The notes beneath the pieces are model-generated. The model saw nothing but the letters and a program-made list of their open reading frames with translations. It made no database searches and was not told where the DNA came from. A stretch of 64,000 nt of DNA from Scilla litardierei (Eukaryota > Streptophyta > Magnoliopsida > Asparagales > Asparagaceae). Each line of letters starts with the position of its first letter. Position 1 is the stretch's first letter. Of the stretch, positions 22,228-33,468 are shown piece after piece. The translations under genes and the position numbers were made by a program. The stretch covers positions 276,699,043 to 276,763,042 of the forward strand of contig CM061142.1 in the NCBI GenBank assembly GCA_030789695.1, read 5' to 3'.

Positions 22228-23277
22228 ATGACTTTACTACAAGATGATGACGAGCCTGCTACTTTCAAACAGGCCGCATCATGCCCTGCGAAAGACAAAT
22301 GGATGGAAGCGATGAAGGAGGAATTGAAATCCATGAAAGTTAACCAAGTCTGGGACTTAGTTAACTTACCCAGAGGATATAGAGCAATTGGGAACAAATG
22401 GGTTCTCAAGATCAAGCATAAGGCTGATGGCTCTATTGACAGATATAAAGCTCGCCTTGTCGCGAAAGGTTTTACGCAACAGGAAGGGATAGACTACGAA
22501 GAGACCTTCTCACCTGTTGTGCGTTTTACCTTGATTCGCATGATTCTGACAATGGTAGCTTGCTTATACCTCGAATTACATCAGATGGATGTAAAGACTG
22601 CCTTTCTCAATGGAGAATTGGACGAGGAGATCTATATGGAACAACCAATAGGGTTTGTAAAAGAAGGAAACGAACATAAGGTTTGTAAACTTCGTAAATC
22701 CATATATGGTCTTAAACAATCCTCGAGGCAATGGTATATACGATTTCAAGAGGTTGTCTTATCAAATGGATTTTCCATACTTGATGAAGATAACTACGTA
22801 TATATCAAGAGGATTAAAAGCAAGCATGTTATTATGTCTCTATATGTAGATGACATTTTAATAGCCAGAAATGACAAGGGCTTTGTGATGAGTATCAAGG
22901 CTTGGCTTTCATCAGTATTTTAGATGAAAGGCATAGGAAAAGCCGCATATATCCTTGGAGTTAAGATTTCAAGGATTCGTTCGAAGAAACTTCTTTCTCT
23001 TTCACAGGAGACTTATATAAAGAAGGTTCTAGAACGATTTAATATGCAGGACTGCAAGTCCATTGATATTCATATAAGCATATGCGATAATTTATATCTG
23101 GAATCGTGTCCAAAGAACCAAAAGGAAAAGGAAATTATGGAAAAAGTTCCATATTCCAGTGCAGTTGATAGTCTTATGTACACTATGGTGTGTACGAGAC
23201 CGGACATCTGTTTTGTCGTTGGAAATGGTAAGCTGTTACCAATCCAACCCAGGGCAAGAACACTGGAAAGCGGTTAA
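22228..23277 (+). pseudogene. pol: Copia-1 reverse transcriptase
   Basis: RVT_2-type reverse transcriptase, which copies element RNA into cDNA. Landmarks in order: WMEAMKEELKSMK, NKWVLKIKHKADGSIDRYKA, RLVAKGFTQQEGIDYEETFS, QMDVKTAFLNGELDEEIYM (first catalytic Asp), SIYGLKQSSRQWY and SLYVDDILIA (YVDD active site near 22845). A TAG at 22921-22923 replaces the Glu or Gln normally before MKGIGKAAYILGVKI. TYIKKVLERFNMQ and TRPDICFVVG continue in the same frame to a frameshift near 23225. Catalytic residues are intact but the frame is broken. Confidence 0.85.
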
Positions 23278-23454
23278 GAGGATAATGCAGTATCTTAAAG
23301 GAACTGCAGATTTGCAAAAGACTATGATAAAACCAAGAAGGTAGACATAAGGTACATATCTACGCATGAGATGATAGAGGATCAGCTTACGAAAGTGATC
23401 CCCAGAAATGTGTTTTATAAAGACTTATCATCCCAAGGATTGCGTATGAGCTGA
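23225..23454 (+). pseudogene. pol: Copia-1 RNase H remnant with internal deletion
   Basis: After a frameshift the connection motif EHWKAVKRIMQYLKGTAD is present. The RNase H domain proper (its Asp, Glu and Asp boxes and the KHIDIR motif) is deleted, joining directly to the C-terminal tail (ISTHEMIEDQLTKVIPR) ending at TGA 23452. Comparison with the intact end of the family copy at 63820-64000 places the junction near 23315, where 'gcagatttgcaaaagac' joins sequence equivalent to 'tttgcgaaggac'. No RNase H activity is possible. Confidence 0.75.
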
Positions 23455-24494
23455 GTTGTACCAATACATATTCCCATGTCTAAGAAAGATCAAATTTAAT
23501 AAAAGAATAAGTTCTTTTTCAAACATTGCATATGAATTTCTTAAGAAATGTTTGTGTACATTTTTTGAAATCTCAGCTGAATTGTGTGTATGTCGGACAG
23601 ATAAAGGTTGGCTCTCTCACATGAGCAACCGCCTTATCTTATCAGATGGATAAGATAGAGATGAGACTAGTTTAAAGTCAAAATCATTAGACGAATGATT
23701 TAGAGTCATGACTTAAACAAGATAGTCGAATAAAAGATCTGCATCATATGGATGCTTACAAAAGATCTGAGATCTGTATCACAAGGATATTTGAAAGAGA
23801 TCTCGTAGGATTTTTTAAATCCTATCTGTCTCAAGCAGGATGATAGTCCGTGAATATTTCACGAGTAGTAAAGGGACTCAAAAAGATAGGCACTGTGGTG
23901 TCTGATCTTTTCATCCGTACAACATCTTTAAGACATACTCTCCCTGGGAAAGGAGTGATGTTGTAATACGTGTTCATACCACGTATGCATTTCGACCACT
24001 GAGTTAGTAGCAATAGTGTTTGCTATTATGTAAGACTCAAAGGCCATACGGGTCTTAACTCTTACCCTCAAGGACTCCAATTGGTTCCTTTAGATTTGAC
24101 GAGATGATCACTATCTTAGCGTGTCACTTATGGGCTATGATAATTCGGCTCGACGGGGCACGTTAGAAAAGCGAATCAAGTCAAGATCAGAAGGTTCGCA
24201 AGAAGAGGAAGATTGATTTCATATTCGCATTTGGACTTTAATGATTCAAAGCTGGCCAGCCAATTGTAATCCAGATGGGATTCAATTGTTGAATATAAAG
24301 TATAAGAAATGCGAAGAAATAATCTAGGGTAAAGCATGCGTTGAACTACTCAAACTTTGCACCTTCGAGGTCGTTGTGTATCTCTAACAAGTGCACAACA
24401 ACAGACTCTATGCGCATGACGGTCGCACGGTCTATTTCTCGGTATGATAGATGAAAGAACTAAGAGAAAGATGTTCTCCTACAATCCCCTCAAG
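23455..24494 (+). other. Copia-1 3' internal untranslated region
   Basis: No ORF of note. It is shared in reverse with 62776-63819 of the family copy at the right end of the window, so it is a genuine part of the family. It contains 'ctatcttatccatctgat'-type palindromic segments but no recognisable protein. Confidence 0.7.
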
Positions 24495-24507
24495 TGTGAG
24501 TGGGAGA
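24495..24507 (+). other. Polypurine tract of copia-1
   Basis: GTGAGTGGGAGA lies directly upstream of the 3' LTR. It is the expected plus-strand primer site. Confidence 0.8.
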
Positions 24508-25113
24508 TGTTGGATATGGAAGACGTTTGTACACCCTTGTAGGGGATGTACGAGGGAATACGGATCTCGAACGTCACGTACACGAAGTCGTGTGCAAAGG
24601 GAATCTGTTCCCTTGCGGAGAGGATCTCTGGATGAGTGGGAAAGTCGCATTATATATGCATAAGTGCATGCGACATATGGCTAATAGAGGGGGAATATCT
24701 TAAGCTTATGTTGTACCATGCATATGGTACAACTTAAGCTTATAATGTGCCATGTATCATGGTACACCTTAATTAAGTTGTTCCAAAGGAACAACTTACC
24801 CTAAAATAACTACCTTGGGGGCTATAAATAAGACCCAAGGGTAAGCCATTTCTTACACCTTTTGCATGAAATTCATGCATGCAACTTCATCATAGCGAAG
24901 CTCTGCAGAAATCCTTTCTCTTCCTCCATCCAAGTTCTTAATCTAAAGTAGAGATTTAGATTGTGGATTAGTAGCCTTACTCCGTTCGTGAGAAGACTCG
25001 ATTCGTCGTGGCGAATCCGAAGGCGAAGTTCGTAGACTACCATGCCGCATACGCAAGCGTAAGTCTAAACTTCATATTATCGATCCTAACTATGTTTTGG
25101 ACAGGATCCTACA
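24508..25113 (+). repeat. Copia-1 3' LTR
   Basis: 606 bp, the same length as the 5' LTR, with about six substitutions by eye and no indels. It is followed by the AGCTT target duplication. Confidence 0.95.
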
Positions 25114-25118
25114 AGCTT

Positions 25119-26490
25119 GCCGTCGCAGCTTGGAGGAGGCCTCGTCAGCGCGAGAGATGGCCGAAGGAGCGCGTTGGAGACGGGGCGATGAGGCTGGGCA
25201 GTGCATACGGGTCGAACGACGGTATTGGCAGGAGGTCTCGCAGGCGATCGGAGGCGTGTTACGGCGTCGAAAGCTGCTGACGGCGGTCGGAGGTCAGCAC
25301 GGCATCGGCGGTTGTGATGCTTGGCGTGGGGTGGTAGAAGGCGGCGGTTAAGAGGCGTGGGCGGTGGCTGCCGGTGCCGGAGACGAGGGGAGAAGGGGCA
25401 TCAGCGATTGCTCTGTTTCAAACAGGGGATTGGGGGAGAAACAGAGGAGGCGGCCACGGCGAGCTGTGCCGTGGCGGTGAAGCTGCTGTCGGCGGTCAGG
25501 AGCGCGCATGCGAGTGAGCGGGGGGGGGGGGGGGGGGGGGGGGGGGGTCGACACGGGGCGGTGCCACCGTGGCTTAAACGGTGATGCGACACCGCGAGGT
25601 CGATGATGCGGCCTGATTCATGCTACGGCGGTGGTTTTACAGGCGGACATGGCGGCGTGGGGTACAACGCCGGCGAGGCTGGCGGGGTAGGACGGCGGAG
25701 ATGAGGGGGTTGCGCGATGGGGGCTACTGCGACATGAAAAGTGAGGGTGAGCGTTTTGATTGCTGGGAGAGGGAGAGAGTGTTGCATGATGAAAATGAGG
25801 GGCGGCGGCTATGTGTTTTTGGCTGAGAAACTTAGCCCTAGGTCCTATTTGAAGAGAGCAGCTCACGTGATGTAGGGGCTAGCGTATAGGGTTAAAGTTT
25901 GGGGTTAATATAATAATAGTCATTTGATATATATCTATAAGTTTTATAGATAAAGGGGATTGATAAAGGGGTAGAGGGTGTACAAGTAGGGGTAAGTCTA
26001 GGGAAGATTAGTGAAACAGATTAGGGAAGATTTTAAAATGATTTAAAATAAAATATTTAACCAGATTTGGCTAATAATTCGAAATTTGAAACGGATATGG
26101 GGAAAATCGACGGTCGAGGTTATTCCAGGCGATATCTCTCAATCCGGGCGTCAGAAAAATAATCCGAAAATACCGGGGCGTTCGTGGAGACGAGACGCAC
26201 AGATCTACTGAGCCCGATCATGCGTAACGCCTACCAAAGATTTACGTAAAAATTGGGAATGGCGTTTCGAGTCAAAAGACTAAAACGCCCATATCGTTCA
26301 AAGTCATTTTGCGAGAAAACGAGCAGTGTAACGACGTTCCCAAAAATTACAAAAGAATCCAACACTCTGAAACGATCGCAATGGCATATCGCATCGCACA
26401 TGCCAGAGCTCGGAAAAAGCCAAATAAAATACGTGCACGATAAAGCACGTGCACGCAGGAAATACGAACGGTCGGAAAGTGGCCGTTACA
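25119..26490 (-). repeat. 5' LTR of element B', proximal part (U3 and leader)
   Basis: This is the continuation of 14977-17319 across the copia-1 insertion. On the minus strand it starts TGTAACGGCC at 26490, with a GTGCACG...CGTGCAC inverted repeat near 26431-26455. The GC-rich segment 25119-25830 encodes only low-complexity ORFs on both strands and includes a run of about 28 G. The flank TTGGT at 26491 could be the target duplication; the partner is hidden in the gap. Confidence 0.7.
25520..25547 (+). repeat. Poly-G tract, about 28 nt
   Basis: An uninterrupted G run within the B' LTR. Its exact length is liable to sequencing error and it could form a G-quadruplex. Confidence 0.85.
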
Positions 26491-26771
26491 TTGGTGGCAA
26501 TCTCTTCTCTTCTTCTTTTCTCGGCGTTCAAACGCCTCACGGTGGCGTTTATATCTGGATCTAGTGGAACTGAGTCCTCAAGACTTCTTGAGTTCATGTG
26601 CATAAAAAATCAAGAAACACACGTGAAGAACGTATGGTATAACGCCAGATAAAAACAAATAGTAAAAAAAATAAAATAAAAATAAAAATGTAGAATGTGA
26701 AAATTTTCACAAGGTGAGGATGTGAACTAGTCTCGGATGTTCACATGGTCCTAAATGAAACAAGCACGTTG
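26491..26771 (-). other. Leader of family D (5' internal)
   Basis: It lies inside the primer site of the family D 5' LTR and ends where B' is inserted. No gag sequence is reached before the interruption. Confidence 0.5.
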
Positions 26772-26793
26772 CCTCCCCGGCAACGGTGCCATA
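26772..26793 (-). other. Primer binding site matching tRNA-Asp (family D)
   Basis: The minus strand reads TGGCACCGTTGCCGGGGAGG. It matches the complement of the plant tRNA-Asp 3' end (CCCCGGCAACGGCGCCA) except for one base. This primer is characteristic of Athila/Tat-type Ty3 elements and fixes the element as minus strand with its 5' LTR to the right. Confidence 0.8.
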
Positions 26794-26798
26794 AAGCT

Positions 26799-28402
26799 TG
26801 ACGTCCACTAGATTTAGCAATGTATAGTCAGAACGGGGATACCAGATTTAAATATTTATAACCGCAAGCGCATGGTGTTGTAGTGTGGCTTGGGGGTCGA
26901 ACATGGGGAGGCGTGAGATGTGCTTGATGTCAAAGAGGAACCGGATCACCTGGTGGATGAGCTAGCCCTATCGCTCGGTGGTTTGTCACGAAATGGAACT
27001 ACGAAAGATGTAAGCTATAAAAAGGTAACCTAGGACTTTGGTTTCCACCCTATCATGTGCCCTCTCTATTACGACCGACGGATAGGAGAACGATCGGATT
27101 CTAGGGTTTAGTGGTGTGACGTTAACTCTAAAAGTGATACCTAGCGTCCCATGGGCCTGATATTCCGATTGATGCCCAGGATGATATGCTAGGTCTACCC
27201 GGATTCAGACGGTAGGCATTCCCATGTCCATTAACACCATCCGACTCTGGGAGCACTAAGCTCGCAATGATTGCTCCCGACATTTCATCTTGCCATTCCC
27301 ACACGCTAGGCTTTAATGTCTACGCTAGGGGTGTGAGTTGTGGCTAGGGGATCAAACGCCAATTTTATTTCCCCTTGGCCCGACGGTCAGAGGCGGTCTT
27401 TCTCCTGCCAATGACAATGAAACGCACCGCATAACCATCTAAATTCTTATATCCTATCGAAACCCTAATCCTATGGTCATTCTAGGGAGAACCCATGAAG
27501 GGCCTTCCACCAACGTCCCAGATTATGAAACTACTCACAGTTCATTACAAAAAGAGCAACATAACAAATTTTAGCCATTAAAATCAAGATCGATCAATAG
27601 AATAATGGAGCAAATAGTATTAAGAACGCAATATAAAAGTATCGAGACAATCAGAAAACTTACAAAACAAAATAAATTCACAGCCCGTCAAAATCCCGAA
27701 AAGACAGTTTTAGAAAAAAAGGGATCTGTTCTGGGAAAAACCTAGGGTTGTATTTATAGATTACCGTCCACCCGATCGGTTGAAGCATCAACCAATCGGG
27801 TGAGTAGGCGGTTGACTTGGCTTTTAGCTTTTGAGTTACATCACTCGATCGCTGAACCGATCGGGTGAGTCATATGGTCGTGAGCTGGGAGAACTTCGGC
27901 TACATAAGAACCGATTGGGTGAGATTTCTTCCGATCGGTTGGAATTCAGCTCCAAAAGACAGAGAGGACTGCGCTTACCCGATCACTGAACCGATCGGGT
28001 CAACTGACCGGTTGGGAAGCAGCTCTAAAAACAGAGAACACTGCGACCACCACCCGATCACTGAACCAATCGGGTGAGATCTTCTTCACTGCTGCTCCAG
28101 ATCGGGTCGGATGTGTGCACGAACCGATCAGGTGGGGTTGTCCACCCGATCGGTTGAGGGCTGATATGTGGTATTCATTGACGTTTGGCCCTCAGGTTCT
28201 CGCTTGACGCCTTCTGTTGCTCTGGGGACTCATGATATTTGCTTATATGTCCCCAGCACTGGCAGTCTCCTGCAATGGCGCAAAAAAACAAAGAAAGTGA
28301 AAAAGAACTAAAAATCACAAGAGAATGGATACGAAACTACGGAAAACAACGAAAAATCATGGAGAAGACGTGCATGAATATATAAAATATAAATGCATGT
28401 CA
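26799..28402 (-). repeat. Family D 5' LTR (TG...CA on the minus strand)
   Basis: On the minus strand it starts TGACATGCATTT at 28402 and ends GGACGTCA at 26799, about 1.6 kb. The U3 motif cluster lies at 27766-28162, followed by a TATA box reading CTATAAATAC at about 27757. The partner edge copy is at 1-298. The interior to the left is displaced by B', and no 3' LTR is found. A copy of E sequence begins at 28403 directly outside. Confidence 0.75.
27766..28162 (-). promoter_or_regulatory. U3 cluster of CACCCGATCGGTT motifs (family D)
   Basis: About twelve words of the type CACCCGATCGGTT and its complement AACCGATCGGGTG lie in 400 bp, often as facing pairs (CACCCGATCACTGAACC, then GATCGGGTGAG). 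They sit directly upstream, on the minus strand, of CTATAAATAC. The motif differs from those of families B, C and copia-2 but has the same layout. Confidence 0.6.
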
Positions 28403-28728
28403 CCCGCCCTTTTCACCCTCTTCTAACCCTCCCTATCCCTCTCCATCACCCTATCTCTCTTCAGCATCCCCAACCTTAATTTAACTAATTTTGAACCCCA
28501 AACCCGATTAATTTTCGAAATTGCCTCCTAATACTATTTTCATATCTTATTGCAGGTACACTTGGAGCTTCTTCGAGGAGGAGCTTGGTTTGGATCAGCT
28601 TGGGGATCGCTTGGATTCGAGGCTTCGCACGTGCACATTCCACTTTTGCTTTCGCAGCGACGCTCGGCTATTGGTATACTTTTTCCACATTTTTACCATA
28701 TCTTCGTTGTTTGCCACTTTCACACGAT
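28403..28728 (+). promoter_or_regulatory. Pyrimidine-rich leader of ORF E with intron acceptor
   Basis: A CT-rich leader ('ccctatccctctccatcacc') leads to a good 3' splice site, TCTTATTGCAG, ending at 28555. The ATG of ORF E follows at 28729. The arrangement resembles the leader downstream of pol in family C, where an acceptor CGTTTCAG is followed directly by GTATG (minus, 33262-33256). The promoter itself is cut off by family D. Confidence 0.4.
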
Positions 28729-29247
28729 GCCTCCTCACCTTAGGCCGAGGAAGCCTTCGCCAGCGAAGAGGAAGGCCACCACTAGTCCCTCCATTTCTCG
28801 GCCAGCAAGACGCACACGTCATTCACGTTCACCCACACCCGAGGCATAGTTGGATGATTCGTCGTCCTCTTTAGACTCCTCACAATTCCCTTCCCCTGTG
28901 CCCCTAGACATAAAGGGCCCTCTCATCCTACACACTACCGCTCCACCCATCCTCACTACCGCTCCTCCATCACGTCCAGTTCCTCCACCACCCACCGTGA
29001 GGACGTATGATATCTTCTTCAGGGATAATGCTCACCGCAAGTGTTTCGTTGCCATGTTCCACCGCACCATAGTCCCCACCTGCTTCTCTTACATCCCCAC
29101 CCTTCAGCGCCTTAGACTCCTACAGGGTGTCCACAGGCTTTACCATGTCATTGGTTTTGACCGCTGTCTCGCCCCCACGCCCGCACATACACATGCCTTA
29201 CCCTTGAGGCGTTGAGCTCTATTGTCATCACCCCAGCAGGTGATGGC
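28729..29247 (+). pseudogene. ORF E, part 1: N-terminus of an ATHILA ORF-1-like protein
   Basis: From the ATG at 28729 the product starts MPPHLRPRKPSPAKRKATTS, a basic Pro/Ser-rich tail with RRTRHSRSPTP, then an in-frame TAG at 28847. It continues with a Pro/Thr-rich region and a conserved-looking block TYDIFFRDNAHRKCFVAMFH (near 29000) and LQRLRLLQGVHRLYHVIGFD. A frame change near 29190 leads to TLEALSSIVITPAGDV, which reads in frame into the piece at 48940 once family C (29248-48939) is removed. Folding blocks resemble the 'putative plant transposon protein' encoded by Athila-like elements; its function is unknown. It is broken by one stop, one frameshift and three insertions. Confidence 0.55.
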
Positions 29248-30981
29248 TGACGCACTCGAAACCTACACCTAGATTCCACCTGGCGGTGTCACGATCGCCA
29301 GGCGTGGTATGGCCCCTAGGTGTCAATTTCGGCTCAATCCACAAGCAAACGGTGTCAAGTTGTAGTATAAAAGATATCAAATCTCACGGGGATGGTGATA
29401 GTGTATTCGGACTCTCAATTTAATTCTATATCTCGAAGTGAGATAGCTATCGGGTTGAGGGATTTGGTTGTTGTGTTGATGTTGTTTCAATAATAAAAAG
29501 GACTAGGGTGTTAGGGATCACCACTAAGATCATCAGGGATCGACGTTGGAATAGAATCCTTATGTTTCAATAGGGTTAGGGGTTAATCTCCCAATTCGTA
29601 CCACTCTTGTGGATTAGAATTGTGAGGTATTTCGGTAGCTCTCGTCGACGTAATGGCGGTATCCGTCAAAGTAGTGGTATAGTTCGTCGATGGATCCCCT
29701 CATGGCACGAGCTGGGCATGGTCACGAGCCTTGGTTGGATCCACCGATTTCCCTATTCGAATCCCAAAGATACCCCTTAAGCACATCAATTCCATAGACC
29801 ATCTGCATGATCGAAGTACGGGTTACCTAGGGATTTGGTAGGATCGACCGAAATACTCACTTAAATTCCTAATTCAACCTAGGGATCCAGATCTACGTCT
29901 TTCCCCTAGGATCTTAGGGCTAATCCATCAACCCTAGAAAGGACTACTCGCTCATGGCAATGTTAACGAATAAAAACACTATTTTTATAGAAGAAAACAT
30001 CTCAGCAAATTAATGGAATAAAGGTTAAAAACTTACAGCGAGAGATGAAGAAAATAGACGAGCAATAGATCCAAAGAAGAATAGGAATTCCCAGTACGCA
30101 ACAGCAATAGAGATCCCAAAATAATAATCCAACAATTTTGATCCAAAAAATATTCAGAAGTTTAATCTAAAAACCTAACAAAAATTCTCTCTCTAATCTC
30201 CTCACCAAAAACAGTATTCAAAACTCAAAATGAATCACCCCTTATCGACGTCGCCAGCTCCCCAAATTCACTCTCCCAAGATCGCACAACAGACGCCTCC
30301 ATAAGATCCTTCCAAAAATGGACTCAGCGTCGTCGACCGAGTAGGCTGCTCGGTTGAGCAGTGCGTTGCTCGGTCAGTTGCTTGGACCGAGCAGATATAC
30401 TGCTAGACCGAGCACGACAGGAAGTCGAAATTCTCCCAAATATTCTCTCTACCTACACGGGCCGAGTCAGCTCTACTTGGTCCGAGCAAAGAGCTGACTC
30501 GGTTGCTAAAAAGTTGCACGGGCCGTGCGCTGGGTTGGCCGGGCTTTGGAATGGAAGGCTGCTCGACCGAGCACTATGAGTGCTCGATCCGAGCAATCCC
30601 CGTATCAGCTCCTTCTTCTCTAATTGCCTCTGCTCGACCGAGCAGCTGCTCTGCTCAGTCGAGTCACCTGGGCAAAAACTTGCTGAAGCTGCTGAAGCTC
30701 CTCTCCCCCTCCTGCTCTCTCCTCTACTCCTCCCATGGCTCCAAAGGCATGGCAAACTCCTGTAGAGCTTCGCCAACGAGTTCACGGACGTGTCAGATGT
30801 GTCCATACCCATGTCGGGTCCCAAATCGTTCCAAAATCCCTGAAAACTCATAAAATACTACGAAACTCGAATAAAACATCAGAAATGTGATACCGTAGGT
30901 AAATATGGGATTTGGATGCGAAAATGGCATGTAATGCGATGAAATAATGATATGAAAGAGGTAGAAAATATGGACGCATCA
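29248..30981 (-). repeat. Family C 3' LTR
   Basis: 1734 bp. On the minus strand it begins TGATGCGTCC after the GGGGGATTTT tract and ends GAGTGCGTCA. It is nearly collinear with 47207-48939. A TATA-like CTATAAAAATAG lies near 29990 (minus), with the CTCGGTCGAGCAG cluster (30330-30670) upstream. Short ORFs here are not coding. Confidence 0.85.
30330..30670 (-). promoter_or_regulatory. U3 cluster of CTGCTCGGTCGAGCAG motifs (family C 3' LTR)
   Basis: About twelve copies or half-copies of CTGCTCGGTCGAG and its complement CTCGACCGAGCAG lie in 340 bp, often as facing pairs such as CTCGGTTGAGCAGTG. The equivalent cluster in the 5' LTR is at 48290-48630, and a second internal cluster is at 33670-34110. 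Confidence 0.65.
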
Positions 30982-30984
30982 AAA

Positions 30985-33223
30985 TCCCCCAAGCTTACCT
31001 CTTACTCGTCCTCGAGGAAGAAGAATAATCGGTACGCCGGGAGGAAAACAAAAAGAAATAAGAAATGAAAATAAGAAGAGAAGAGAATGGAAGTGGATGG
31101 AGGGTGCTAAGGACGTTCAGTCAGATCTCAGGCATAAAAAGTATATCACAATGCTCTGAATAGTAAAAGCACATGCTAATGGTAGTTTCACGTTTTACAA
31201 ACCATATGTCTAGCATGCAATACAAATAAAAGATATGGATCTACTGAAATAATGCCATCAACTTATATCAATCTTATGCAATCCATAGAGTCTAGTATAA
31301 AAAATTTGGCAATGCACTTCTCAATCACAGATACACATGGATCATATAGAAATCACAAAGCATTCAATAGAGAATAGAAAAAGTCATGATTTTCAGTTAT
31401 TCATTTCGATTCATGAAAAATCTCCAAAGACTAAAGTGTTTCGTAAAGTTTAAGTATTATTAAATCTCCCCGTTATGCACCGTCTCCACTTTAATGTAAC
31501 ACTCACTCATGTGATCAGTTGGTTTATCCCCCCAAGCTTAGCTCAAAACGTTGCATCTAGGAACAGGATATGGAATTTTTCTTCTTCTCCTAGTATATGT
31601 GATAGCTTCTAATGAAAGGATACAAAGCAATTATTTATTCCTTAATTTTCTTTCCCTTTTTTCTTTTTCTTTTTCACATAAAGATATATACACATTTTTT
31701 TCTCTCACTTTTTTCATTTAGAAGCTATACTCTTTTTTTTTGGGTTTGGGAAGTGAGATGCGGTAAGGATAGTTGTGGGGGTGTAACCAACTGATATGTA
31801 GAGAACTATATAGATATGTGGAGAAGGAAAATAGTAGATCGCTCGGTTCACTCATAAGAGGTGCAAAACGGATTGATAAAATAATTCTCTAACTAAACTC
31901 ATAAATAGAATGGATATTTTCATTCCTCTAGATGAATACTGAAAAAGCATGCAGTAATAAGCACAATGATATCAGGCATGCAAACAGAAGTGAAAAGGAA
32001 ATAAAAAGCAGATGCTCCAAGTGTTCTAGTGATGCGTGAACCTAGGTGCATTACCCAACATAGCGCATACTAGATACTAATTCATGCATTTGATTTTCAA
32101 TTCATTTAAAGCATTAAATCAGGTAGATTAGCAAAAGAATATGCATACACATATAGATAGTTCAACTGAAACTACCCTAACAGCATGTCAACAGATAGTA
32201 AGCATCGTGAATAACTATTAAGGCTATGAGAGGTATAACATCCTTAGCATAAAAAAGAAAAAAGGCAGAGAAAATAGAAAAGTAAAGAAAAGGAAATGCA
32301 TGCATGGTAAAAAGCAGAAAATATGATGCAGAATGAGAAAAAATATAAGTGGTGAAAAAGTAAAATAAAAACTAAAATAAGAAAGAAATTGTAAACGAAA
32401 ATGAAAAATAAAACGGTAGCGCTCATCCCCCAAGCTAAACCTAGCAGTGTCCTCACTGCAAAGAAAACACTGGTAAGCGGAGATGATGCTAAATGGGGTG
32501 GGGTGGGTGGGGGGATAAAATAAAAACTGTGAAGAAAGAAGGTAAAAACATGATATAATGCAGTTCTGAATAAAAATGATGCATGAGTGTGTCCTCCCCC
32601 AAGCTGTTAGAAATCAGGGCCACGAACAGACGATGAGCACAATAATAAAATGGGGGAGGCAAAATGGGTATGGGCGACATCAAGCAGAGGCACCACCCTC
32701 TAGGGGTGGTGATGTGTCCCTCTGCTATGGAGCAGGTAGTATGTGAGGATCTGGCTGAAACTCAGTAGGTGGGTCTGTTAACCAGTGACGAACTAGGCTC
32801 CGAAGAAAAGGTAGGTCATGCTCGACTGACTGTTGAGTAATGACGCCCCCTGACCTAAGAGTAACAGCAAGGCGACGTACTGGTCACCCTGGTCAGCGTC
32901 CCGAAAGGTAACCTCATCTTCTGTGTCGCCGATATAAAGAGGTTCAGTGGGAAGTGGGGTGGTAGGTGGCATAGGGGGGAGGTGTACGATTCGCCAATAG
33001 AGTTGGTTTGAATGGGTGAGTGTGTAAGAAGGGTACGTCGAATAGGCCTAGGGTTTGTTGTGCCGGTGTTGGCGGGTTTAGAACGGCGTGCATGCATCGT
33101 GCAAGCGGTATAAAAGAGTGCGGCAATATGTAAAGTAGATAGGGGAACAAATGTACCGACTAGAATGAGATTGTGTTGTGATCGGTGACGTAATTTCTGC
33201 TGATCTGGATTATCCCCCAAGTT
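30985..33223 (-). repeat. Five dispersed AGCTTGGGGGA purine tracts in family C
   Basis: On the minus strand, AGCTTGGGGGA or close variants occur at 30985-30996 (next to the LTR, the likely true polypurine tract), 31527-31540, 32426-32436, 32595-32605 and 33213-33223. The surrounding 2.2 kb is AT-rich and non-coding. Repeated purine tracts 3' of the last ORF are known in Sireviruses; here they occur in a Ty3 element. Confidence 0.7.
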
Positions 33224-33255
33224 ACTCCTAGAAACGCCCTTTTAAGTGGGGGCCG

Positions 33256-33396
33256 CATACCTGAAACGATAGAAACTGATGTCAGAGAAAGAATATTAAT
33301 GTGAAGAGATATATTTGGCGGTACTCGTGCTCGGATGAGGCGTAGGAGGTTTGGGGGGGTGGCGGCTAGGAAAGGTGGAAGAGATAGGGAGTTTTT

Positions 33397-33468
<72 letters not shown>

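Larger units (their letters stand above)
17320..25113 (+). mobile_element. Copia-1: complete copia element, defective coding region
   Basis: Two 606-bp LTRs flank a 6.6-kb interior with a tRNA-Met primer site, a long leader, gag, pol and a polypurine tract. A perfect 5-bp target duplication AGCTT lies at 17315-17319 and 25114-25118. By eye the LTRs differ at about six positions (about 1%), implying insertion within roughly the last million years at usual plant rates. Yet pol has large deletions in integrase and RNase H plus frameshifts. It interrupts the 5' LTR of B'. Confidence 0.95.

Noticed and set aside
25008..25866. GC-rich ORFs that might be a host gene exon
   Set aside because: They span the copia-1 3' LTR boundary and the B' LTR, are repetitive Arg/Gly/Pro, and occur on both strands.
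30361..30853. ORFs on both strands around 30361-30853 and their copies at 48510-48860
   Set aside because: They are in the family C LTR over the motif cluster. Both LTR copies are open only by chance, and the products differ through frameshifts.
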